Shown here piece after piece: positions 1 to 7,812 of a DNA stretch of 11,591 bases. Origin of the DNA: a bacterium (GTDB lineage Bacteria; Verrucomicrobiota; Verrucomicrobiia; Limisphaerales; UBA11358). The notes beneath the pieces were generated by a model. That model was not told the DNA's origin. It worked only from the letters and a program-made list of their open reading frames with translations, and searched no databases. Both the position numbers and the translations under genes were made by a program. The stretch spans positions 1 through 11,591 of the forward strand of contig JAJXXI010000682.1 of the NCBI GenBank assembly GCA_021781185.1. The letters are read 5' to 3'. Each line of letters begins with the position of its first letter. The first letter of the stretch is position 1.

Positions 1-98
1 TTTTGAGCCTCACGCTGTTTGAGAAAACACCCATTTTACAGGCCCTTTCTCAGCTTCCACCACCATCCCAGTCAGCCATCCCAAAAAATCATCAATGT

Positions 99-1118
99 TT
101 ACTGGAGTTCTAAACCGGACAGTAGTGCTCCGGAATATAAACTACCAAAACCAAAGTGTGCCCAGCGCGCCGGCTTGCCGAATTCCTTCAGCCCACGCAC
201 GACGAACGCCAGCGCCAGCCAGGCGAAACAGTGCGCCCACAGCAGCGTCACCGGGAACAGGGTGAAAAACACAAACGTGACGAGCACAAACAGTCGTCAT
301 CCGTATTTGTCCGCCAGGAGCGCGACAGGAATATAGCAGAGCTTGGCCGTGACCATTTCAAACACGATAAGATAGCTCCACTGCTGCGCTGTCAGGTGGC
401 CATAATCCATTGCCCACAAAATTCACGAACGCTTACGGAATCCGTTCGCTGAAGCGGATGAGGATGTCGCTCACGAGCAGTTCGCGCAGCGCAGGCGTGA
501 AGGATTTCACAATCCCAAGAAAGTCGGGACCGCGCCGACGGGCGGATCTAACATTCTGGCTGGCTACTCGGCCCCACCGGTTTCGGATTCAAACATGAAC
601 CACTGAAACGCCGCCGTGAGCAGGCTCATCGTGATGCAGAGTCGGAGCGCGTAACGCACTCTTCCGGTCCAGCCAAAGTGCATGATCAACGCCCCCCAAC
701 AGTGGTCCGAGCATCATCGGCACCCGGCGAATCATGGACTGCACCGCCACGCCCATCGTATGCCAGTGGCTTTGCAGCGAAGTGGCGGGTCGTCGGCAGC
801 GACAGCGCCAGCCGGTTTGGCCAGACCATCACCAACAGGTAACCAGCGATGGAGATGGTGCTGAACAGCAGCAGCGATTTGCGCTGTCCCCAACTATCGG
901 TGAGCCAGCCACCAGGTTACGCGTAGAGCGCACCGAGCAGGGTTTGGAGCGCGTCGAAGAGGCCCGATGATGAGGATGCTGCCGCCGAGCGTCTCGATGT
1001 ATTTCGGAGCGAAGCCGAGCCAGAGCCTTTCGCCCGTGCCTGCCAGCAGGAGCGCGACCAGCAACAGCGACGTGTTGTGCCGCAGCGCCAGAAATTCAGC
1101 AACTCCCTTCAAGTTCAT
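99..1118 (-). pseudogene. Decayed MFS transporter gene
   Basis: Remnant of a major facilitator superfamily permease, recognisable only by joining several minus-strand frames. It begins at an ATG at 1118 (MNLKGVAEFLALRHN, then a first membrane helix). The frame shifts near 963, where an extra G sits before LFDALQTLLGALYA. A MFS motif A follows (PGGWLTDSWGQRKS) just after an in-frame TAA at 917-919. Further shifts occur near 780 and in a run of six C at 692-697, and stops at 564-566 (TAG) and 433-435 (TAA). A second motif A (ALLADKYG) is cut by TGA at 297-299 where an Arg is expected. The last family-like stretch is FVVRGLKEFGKPAR near 180-150, and the final helices appear to be lost. MFS permeases usually have 12 helices and about 400 residues. 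The substrate cannot be told. That this is a dead gene is fairly certain; the exact left end is not. Confidence 0.85.
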
Positions 1119-1230
1119 CGGGGAAAAAATCTGTCACGCGCTCCGGAAAATCCCAACCCAAAAGAGTGCTGGACAGAAACTTTGTGGCAAAAGAGACTGA
1201 AACCGTGGCACAAAACATACTGCACTCGTT

Positions 1231-1250
1231 GACCAGTCGGCTGACTGGTC
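1231..1250. repeat. 8-bp perfect inverted repeat upstream of lipoprotein gene
   Basis: GACCAGTC at 1231-1238 and GACTGGTC at 1243-1250 form a perfect 8-bp inverted repeat with the 4-base spacer GGCT, ending 21 bp before the ATG at 1272. A TTGACC hexamer overlaps its left edge (1229-1234). It could be an operator or a 5'-UTR hairpin. No T-tract follows, so it is not a terminator. The symmetry is seen directly; any function is inference. Confidence 0.5.
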
Positions 1251-1271
1251 TGGTTCATCAATGATTTTATT

Positions 1272-1598
1272 ATGAAGACATCACTACTGGTCATCTTCAC
1301 GGCTCTGCTGATTGGTTGCCAAAGTTCACGCCCGGGTGCCCCCCTGAGCGCCGGGCAAGCCGGAAAACTCGCCGTCCAACTGGCCAATGAAAGTGCTTTC
1401 ACGCTTTATCACTGCCAGCCATTTGTCACCGGCCAACCGGCGCAATTGACGGGCGGCCACTGGCGCTGGAGCGAACGTCAGGGGTTTGGTCACGGCGACA
1501 TCCATGCCACGGTTGAGCTGGCTGCGAATGGTTCAACCAACAAGGTGTCTCTCCAACTCCTCACGAACCAGCCTGACCAGCCATTCAGGTCACCGTAA
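1272..1598 (+). CDS. Small putative lipoprotein
   Basis: Encodes 108 residues with no family I recognise. The N-terminus is a short lipoprotein signal: MKTS, a hydrophobic stretch LLVIFTALL, then IGC with the lipidation Cys at about residue 16. The mature part would therefore be membrane-anchored. It is polar, with several aromatic residues and alternating strands (HWRWSERQGFGHGDIHATVEL). It starts at ATG; upstream lies a perfect inverted repeat (1231-1250) and no clear ribosome site. The 3' end is doubtful. The annotated frame stops after PFRSP, but the +1 frame reads on from about 1586 as QVTVNLRLPTAGMHATG to a TAA at 1709-1711. This looks like a continuing beta-strand, so the gene may carry a frameshift. 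It lies next to a decayed transporter gene, so it may itself be degenerating. Confidence 0.55.
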   Translation: MKTSLLVIFTALLIGCQSSRPGAPLSAGQAGKLAVQLANESAFTLYHCQPFVTGQPAQLTGGHWRWSERQGFGHGDIHATVELAANGSTNKVSLQLLTNQPDQPFRSP

Positions 1599-1739
1599 AT
1601 CTTCGCCTCCCAACCGCCGGGATGCACGCAACGGGGCGGCACGCATTCACGGCAATCTCATATTTTCATGCGGGACTGCGTGTTACGCGCTTGACTCGAC
1701 GGACGGGATAAATTTGACTGGACGTCAGCCCATCCCGTC

Positions 1740-2705
1740 ATGTTTTTCTTCTTTCTGCCTGTGGGGATGAATTACCGGACCGCAAGGCTTCCGATCGTGA
1801 CCCTGTCGCTCATTGGCCTGAACACGCTGGTGTATTTGATTTCGCTGATCTTTTTCTTCAACACGGGCGGCGATTCGGAACTGTGGATTTACCAGCATCT
1901 GTGGCTGATTCCGGCGGACTGGCATTGGTATGCATCGTTCACCTCAATGTTCGTCCACGCGGGCATCTTTCATCTGCTGGGCAACATGGTCTTTTTGTTT
2001 TTATTCGGATGTTGCGTGGAGGACATGATTGGGCGGGCGCGGTTCGCCGCGTTTTATCTGCTGGGCGGGCTGGTGGCGGAAATGGTTTTTATCGCGATGA
2101 CGCCAAAACATTTCCTGACCCCCAATCCGATGGGCGGCGCCTCGGGTGCCATCAGCGCGTGCATGGGCATGTATCTGCTGCTGCGCGCGGATGCGAACAT
2201 CGAGTTCAAATATTTTTTCATGCTCTTCTTCCGGTTCTGGAGCGGGGAATTTGCCGTGCCCGCATGGGTGGTCATCCCGTTCTGGTTTTTGAAAGACCTG
2301 CTCCGGGCCGTGCTCGGCCTGTGGGCCAGCCATTCCGGGGGCGGCACCGCTTTTGGCGCGCATGTGGGCGGTTTCTTGGTGGGGTTCGCGGCCATCGGCA
2401 TCTACAAGCTGGTCGTGAAACCGGAAGCATCCGATGCCGCGATGGAGAAAGTGAAGCCTGTTTCCCGGCCTATGCGCATCCGCGTGGCCGCTCCGGTTTC
2501 AGCGGAACCGGCTGCCACACGCCCAGAAACCCCGACGTTTTTTCTGCACGATGGCACCTCGCAAACGGGGCCGTTCACCCTGTCGCAGGTGCAGGCCATG
2601 CTGCAACTGGGTGCCATCGGCGAGGAAACTCAATACTGGCGCGACGGATTGGAGAACTGGCAAAACGTCACGGATTTATTCGGGCAGCCAGACGGGGAAC
2701 AGTGA
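1740..2705 (+). CDS. Rhomboid family intramembrane serine protease with C-terminal GYF_2 domain
   Basis: A 321-residue membrane protein. Residues about 12-226 form a rhomboid domain with several hydrophobic helices: the H73/H78/N82 motif (HAGIFHLLGN), the nucleophile in GASG (Ser135), and the partner His208 in FGAHVGG. The Ser-His dyad is complete, so it should be an active protease cutting membrane-embedded substrates. After a Pro/Ala-rich linker (about 230-264), residues 265-315 match a GYF_2 domain: FFLHDG, then GPFTLSQVQAML and YWRDGLENWQ. This presumably cytosolic module is generally thought to bind peptides. The ATG at 1740 was chosen because the following MFFFFLPVGMNYR matches how I recall relatives starting. 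The internal ATG at 1767 is the alternative, but its GTGGGG sits right against the codon, too close to act as a ribosome site. No gene that would name the substrate is adjacent. Confidence 0.88.
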   Translation: MFFFFLPVGMNYRTARLPIVTLSLIGLNTLVYLISLIFFFNTGGDSELWIYQHLWLIPADWHWYASFTSMFVHAGIFHLLGNMVFLFLFGCCVEDMIGRARFAAFYLLGGLVAEMVFIAMTPKHFLTPNPMGGASGAISACMGMYLLLRADANIEFKYFFMLFFRFWSGEFAVPAWVVIPFWFLKDLLRAVLGLWASHSGGGTAFGAHVGGFLVGFAAIGIYKLVVKPEASDAAMEKVKPVSRPMRIRVAAPVSAEPAATRPETPTFFLHDGTSQTGPFTLSQVQAMLQLGAIGEETQYWRDGLENWQNVTDLFGQPDGEQ

Positions 2706-2855
2706 CAGAAATCACTGATCCGGCCGGCTATCGGCTGACCTCATTCAACATCAGGCGCAGATCAGGCCGCGCCCGGTCGGGCCACAGGCATCGTCAGCGT
2801 TGCCCTGAAGGCCGGAGAGTGATATTCTTCCGCCCGTAAAAAATTTATATCAAAC

Positions 2856-3353
2856 ATGAGCAAAGAAAATTCACCTCTCGTTGGTATTTTGATGGGCAGC
2901 GATTCGGACTGGCCCACGATGAAAGCCGCAGCGGATGCGCTGAAGGAATTCGGCGTTGGTTCCGAGGCGAAAGTTATTTCCGCCCACCGCGATCCGCACG
3001 GACTGGAAGAATACGTTTCCACCGCCAGCCAGCGGGGTTTAAAAGTCATCATCGCCGGCGCGGGCGGCGCGGCGCATTTGCCGGGCGTCACGGCGGCATT
3101 TACCACGCTGCCAGTCGTTGGCGTGCCAATTCTCGGCAAAGCCTTTGACGGCTTTGATTCGTTGCTGGCCATTGTGCAGATGCCTCCTGGCGTGCCAGTG
3201 GCCACGGTGGCGGTCGGCGGCGGTCGCAACGCGGGCATTCTGGCCGCGCAAATCCTCGCGGTGGGAGACCCGCGCCTGCAGGAGGAATTGAAAAAGTTCA
3301 AAGTGCGTTTGATGGAGGAATCACGCGCCAAGAACAAAACTCTCTCGCAGTAA
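2856..3353 (+). CDS. purE: 5-(carboxyamino)imidazole ribonucleotide mutase (PurE, class I)
   Basis: Cytosolic enzyme of de novo purine synthesis. Class I PurE converts N5-carboxyaminoimidazole ribonucleotide to 4-carboxy-5-aminoimidazole ribonucleotide. The 165 residues fit the class I length. Visible signatures are the nucleotide-binding GSDSDW (14-19), SAHRDP (42-47) with the catalytic His44, [10 protein letters not shown] (68-77), [13 protein letters not shown] (108-120) and [10 protein letters not shown] (125-134). Two small departures from the E. coli protein stand out: Asp46 where SAHRTP is usual, and a shorter loop before NAG (GGGRNAG). Neither removes a known catalytic residue. It starts at ATG with only AT-rich sequence upstream and no Shine-Dalgarno. 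The partner gene purK is not adjacent; the carbonic anhydrase gene follows 57 bp downstream on the same strand. Confidence 0.96.
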   Translation: MSKENSPLVGILMGSDSDWPTMKAAADALKEFGVGSEAKVISAHRDPHGLEEYVSTASQRGLKVIIAGAGGAAHLPGVTAAFTTLPVVGVPILGKAFDGFDSLLAIVQMPPGVPVATVAVGGGRNAGILAAQILAVGDPRLQEELKKFKVRLMEESRAKNKTLSQ

Positions 3354-3410
3354 CCGTCGATCGATGAGGCATACACCCTACTGAGCGCAAACAACTGATT
3401 TTCCACAAAA

Positions 3411-4052
3411 ATGCAACGGCTCATTGACGGCGTCCACAAGTTCCGCAGCGACGAGTTCGGAAATTACCGAAAGCTTTTCCGCAAGCTGTCGCAGGAGGGG
3501 CAGAATCCGCATACGCTGTTTATCACCTGTTCGGATTCCCGCGTGCTGGCGGAGTTGATCACGCAGAGCAAGCCGGGCGACCTGTTTGTGGTGAAAAACG
3601 TTGGCAACATTGTGCCGCCCGCAAACGTGCGCGGCGACACAAACTCCACCGCCGCCGCCATCGAATTCGCCGTGGAAAGCCTGCACGTCAGCGATATTGT
3701 GATCTGCGGCCATTCACAGTGCGGCGCCATCGCCCAATTGCTGGACAAAAAGCCGGTGAGCAACGCCACCCCGCATCTGCGCGACTGGCTGAGCATGGCC
3801 GCCCCCGTCGTGGACATCCTGAAAAAAAATTACGCACACCTGCAGGATCCAAAAGCGCGGGAAACTGCGGCGGCCGAGGAAAACGTCCTGTTCGGACTCG
3901 ACAATCTGCACAGCTACACCTGCGTGCAAGAACGCCTGATGGATGGCTCGTTGCGGTTGCACGCATGGTTTTTCAAAATCGCCACGGCGGAGCTGTTCGC
4001 CTTTGATCCGGAAACCAGGCAGTTTCTACCCCTGATTTCGGACAAGGAATAA
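3411..4052 (+). CDS. Beta-class carbonic anhydrase
   Basis: Zinc enzyme that interconverts CO2 and bicarbonate in the cytosol. The 213 residues match the beta class. The zinc ligands are Cys40 (in CSDSR, 40-44), His101 and Cys104 (in GHSQCGA). The Asp42/Arg44 dyad needed for catalysis is intact. Other family signatures are NVGNIVPP (63-70) and the C-terminal LHAWFFKIATAELFAFDP (183-200). No signal peptide is visible. It lies 57 bp after purE and 50 bp before glnS on the same strand, so co-transcription is possible but unproven. Bicarbonate supplied here would serve carboxylases, including the step feeding PurE. The E. coli relatives are can and cynT; I give no symbol because the motifs do not separate them. 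Confidence 0.95.
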   Translation: MQRLIDGVHKFRSDEFGNYRKLFRKLSQEGQNPHTLFITCSDSRVLAELITQSKPGDLFVVKNVGNIVPPANVRGDTNSTAAAIEFAVESLHVSDIVICGHSQCGAIAQLLDKKPVSNATPHLRDWLSMAAPVVDILKKNYAHLQDPKARETAAAEENVLFGLDNLHSYTCVQERLMDGSLRLHAWFFKIATAELFAFDPETRQFLPLISDKE

Positions 4053-4102
4053 CCGCTTCGTTTGGACAAGCGCGCTAAGGCCTGATAGCCTGCGGCGATT
4101 TT

Positions 4103-5890
<1,788 letters not shown>

Positions 5891-6082
5891 CTTTCGTCAG
5901 CGCACAAAACTTGCAGCTCGCTCGGACAGCGTTGACATTCTTACCCACATCCGCGTCATGCTTGTCCGCCTGATGAGATCGGGTGGCGGCGGGAGTTTTG
6001 AAGTAAACAAGCCGCCGGATTCATGAGGTAAAACATCGCATCTGCGCGCCCTACTGGATGGGCGGCAGATTTAACAGCTTGA
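5891..6082. other. Intergenic gap between convergent glnS and desaturase genes
   Basis: About 190 bp separate the two converging genes. I see GGCGGC near 5985 and GCCGCC near 6011, which could form a loose hairpin, but no T-tract on either side. I cannot call a terminator, RNA or gene here. A minus-strand reading frame crosses the region but overlaps the desaturase 3' end and has no recognisable domain. Confidence 0.4.
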
Positions 6083-7120
6083 TTACTTATGCTGTCTCCG
6101 CAACTGCCTGATGTGACCGTAACCGACCAATCGGCGTCCTTTTTCATCCCACAGGCGGTAGGTGAATGATTTGAGGCTGGAAAACATCGTGATGGGTTTC
6201 ACCTGCTGGAAAAGCGGATCGGCCTGGTGACATTTCTCCAGATTGTAATTGGGAATGCGCGGGCTCAGATGGTGAATGTGGTGGAAACCGATGTTGCCGG
6301 AAAACCACTGCAAAATGCGCGGCAGCTTGTAAAAGGAACTGCCCTGCAAAGCGGCCGCCGTGTAATCCCAGTTCTCGCCCCGTTCCCAGTAAACATCCTC
6401 GAACTGGTGCTGGACGTAAAACATCCACACGCCCGCGCCTCCAGCCACCATCAGGATGATCAATTGAATCAACAAATAGGCTTTGAAACCAAAAGTCCAA
6501 ATCAGCATGAGGGCCACCCCCAAAATGGCCAGATTCATCGCATAAACGGAATGACGTTCGCGCCGGCTGGCTTTTGACGATGGAAACCGCTGCCGGATCA
6601 GGAACAGAAACAGCGGTGCAATGACGAAAAGAATGAACGGATTGCGCGCCAGCCGGTAGGCGAACTTCTTCCAGCGCGACGCTTCGAGATATTCCTGCAC
6701 GGTCATGGTCCAGACATCGCCGGTGCCACGCCGGTCAAGATCCCCCGCGCTGCTGTGGTGGATGGCATGTTCCCAACGCCAGTGGTAATAGGGCGTGAAC
6801 GTCAGGACGCCCGCCAGCAAACCCACGGCGTCGTTGGCGGCGGAAGATTTGAAGAAAGAGCCATGTCCGCAATCATGAAAGATGATGAACACCCGGACAA
6901 GCAACCCGCCGGCCAGAATCGCCAGGGGCACGACCAGCCACCAGGAAATCGGGACGCAGACATACATCAGATACCAGAGCGCGGCATACGGAATGACGGT
7001 GTTGATGATTTGCCAGAGCGCCCGCCACGCCGAAGGCTGCTGGTATTTAAACACGATTTCCTTCCAAACTTCAACTTTTGGGCGGGGCTTGCCACTCGTC
7101 ATACTTGCATCATTATTCAT
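6083..7120 (-). CDS. Membrane fatty acid desaturase (omega-6/delta-12-like)
   Basis: An integral membrane di-iron enzyme that introduces double bonds into acyl chains of lipids. The 345 residues show hydrophobic helices at about 39-80, 97-110, 160-177 and 194-232. The three histidine boxes are in the expected order: HDCGH (82-86), HAIHH (118-122) and HHIHH (280-284). QHQFED (237-242) and the W-rich YYHWRWEHAIHH context are typical of the acyl-lipid delta-12/omega-6 type. Acyl position and electron donor cannot be read from sequence. It is transcribed toward glnS. The ATG at 7120 was chosen; Met7 is a weaker alternative. Upstream, in the plus direction, is an unrelated orphan terminator (7185-7227). 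It appears complete. Confidence 0.92.
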   Translation of the reverse strand: MNNDASMTSGKPRPKVEVWKEIVFKYQQPSAWRALWQIINTVIPYAALWYLMYVCVPISWWLVVPLAILAGGLLVRVFIIFHDCGHGSFFKSSAANDAVGLLAGVLTFTPYYHWRWEHAIHHSSAGDLDRRGTGDVWTMTVQEYLEASRWKKFAYRLARNPFILFVIAPLFLFLIRQRFPSSKASRRERHSVYAMNLAILGVALMLIWTFGFKAYLLIQLIILMVAGGAGVWMFYVQHQFEDVYWERGENWDYTAAALQGSSFYKLPRILQWFSGNIGFHHIHHLSPRIPNYNLEKCHQADPLFQQVKPITMFSSLKSFTYRLWDEKGRRLVGYGHIRQLRRQHK

Positions 7121-7184
7121 AACCAGCTCGGCCTTAATTTTCGATTTTCAGACCCTCAGTCCCGCTCCAACATAGGTTGAATTC

Positions 7185-7227
7185 AGGCGGACGGCAATTT
7201 TAAGAATTCCGCCCGCCTTTATTTTTT
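7185..7227 (+). terminator. Strong rho-independent terminator with no obvious plus-strand gene
   Basis: A hairpin pairs 7185-7199 with 7205-7218: AGGCGG/CCGCCT, then CGG/CCG, then AATT/AATT, with one mismatch (A7191/C7212), one bulged C7195 and a 5-base loop TTAAG. It is followed directly by TTATTTTTT (7219-7227). That layout terminates only plus-strand transcripts; in the minus direction the hairpin is followed by TGAATTC, not a T-tract. The nearest plus-strand gene, glnS, ends 1.3 kb upstream and the DNA between is an opposite-strand desaturase gene. It may end an antisense or small RNA, or be a relic. Confidence 0.75.
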
Positions 7228-7337
7228 GACAGGGCCATACACCAGACTCACATGATGATACACAGTGGCAAAAGCCGATCAGGTTGGACGGAATCATCTC
7301 CGCGTTGCGCGGATTGTCGCAGATGACGGTCATTCAT

Positions 7338-7562
7338 TCAATAACACCAGTGGACTGAAAGTGTTTTTGTTTTAAGACTGCGGCGAATCAGCTTGCCCTT
7401 TACTTTCATCCGGGCAAAATATGTCCCGGATTGAACGTAGCGGATTAAGTTTGAGAAGGGCGTTTTCTGCCACTCTGATTCCGACTCTGACGCCTTGACG
7501 GGCGTTGTTTGTTTCCCTTTAATTAATGCAAACAGTATCAGATTTCGGTGTCGGATTGTCAT
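7338..7562 (-). pseudogene. Truncated tyrosine recombinase (integrase) N-terminus
   Basis: About 74 residues from an ATG at 7562 (MTIRHRNLILFALIKG). The stretch from EWQKTPFSNLIRYVQSG through TYFARMKVKGKLIRRSLKTKTLSV matches, from memory, the N-terminal arm-binding segment of tyrosine recombinases common in mobile elements of Verrucomicrobiota and Planctomycetota. After SLKTKTLSV the match ends abruptly and the frame stops at 7338-7340. The core-binding and catalytic domains (R, K, HxxR, Tyr) are missing, so it cannot be functional. It points away from the tRNA-Pro gene at 7608, mirror-image to the intact integrase on the other side. An in-frame TTG at 7586 is an alternative start. The family call rests on motif memory, not on a search. 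Confidence 0.7.
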
Positions 7563-7607
7563 AATGGATACGCTGAAATCTTTCAATTCGCCAATGATTT
7601 AATGGTT

Positions 7608-7685
7608 CGGGGCGTAGCGTAGCCCGGCTAGCGCGCTTGCTTGGGGTGCAAGAGGTCGAGAGTTCAAATCTCTCCGCCCCGACCA
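7608..7685 (+). tRNA. tRNA-Pro (anticodon GGG)
   Basis: Folds as a complete cloverleaf. The acceptor stem CGGGGCG (7608-7614) pairs with CGCCCCG (7675-7681), followed by discriminator A and encoded CCA (7683-7685). The D arm is GCGT...GCGC. The anticodon arm is CTTGC/GCAAG around loop TTGGGGT, giving anticodon GGG (reads CCC/CCU proline codons). The T arm is GAGAG/CTCTC with loop TTCAAAT. It matches the layout of E. coli tRNA-Pro(GGG). The integrase gene just downstream implies that its 3' part is an attachment site, re-created intact by the inserted element. Confidence 0.97.
7648..7685 (+). other. Probable attachment site (att) within the tRNA-Pro 3' half
   Basis: Tyrosine recombinases encoded next to a tRNA gene normally recombine at its anticodon/T-arm to 3'-end segment. 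The integrase begins about 130 bp after the CCA, so the crossover is expected here. No second copy of the T-arm/acceptor stretch is visible before 11591, so the other end of the element is outside the window. Exact core limits cannot be set from one copy. Confidence 0.45.
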
Positions 7686-7812
7686 TTTAATTAGCATTGA
7701 AAACATTGGCGAAATCGCCAATTCCGGCGAGCCGCCAAACGAGAGCGCCGAAACTGCCTGCAAACAATCCGCAAACATTCTGGGCGCTTTAGAGGCTGAA
7801 AGTGAGCAGCAA

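Larger units (their letters stand above)
7587..7713. repeat. 10-bp inverted repeat bracketing tRNA-Pro
   Basis: TTCGCCAATG at 7587-7596 and its exact reverse complement CATTGGCGAA at 7704-7713 flank the tRNA gene 11 bp and 18 bp outside its ends. Inside them AATGG (7601-7605) can also pair with CCATT (7683-7687), next to the acceptor stem. Each copy lies just upstream of an integrase-type reading frame that leads outward. They may be recombinase arm-type binding sites shared by two elements. The symmetry is certain; the role is inference. Confidence 0.55.

Noticed and set aside
1883..2839. Long plus-strand ORF (318 codons) overlapping the rhomboid gene
   Set aside because: Shadow frame of the high-GC rhomboid gene; Arg/Gly/His-rich translation without any domain, while the other frame has clear rhomboid and GYF_2 motifs.
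2762..3439. Minus-strand ORF of 225 codons opposite purE
   Set aside because: Antisense shadow of purE, which has all its family motifs; the translation is low in recognisable structure.
5956..6147. Minus-strand ORF of 63 codons after the desaturase
   Set aside because: Overlaps the desaturase 3' end in another frame and shows no domain.
7148..7333. Minus-strand ORF of 61 codons between desaturase and truncated integrase
   Set aside because: It runs through the terminator hairpin, has no recognisable domain and a composition unlike the neighbours. The first 20 residues look somewhat protein-like, so a gene relic is possible but not supported.
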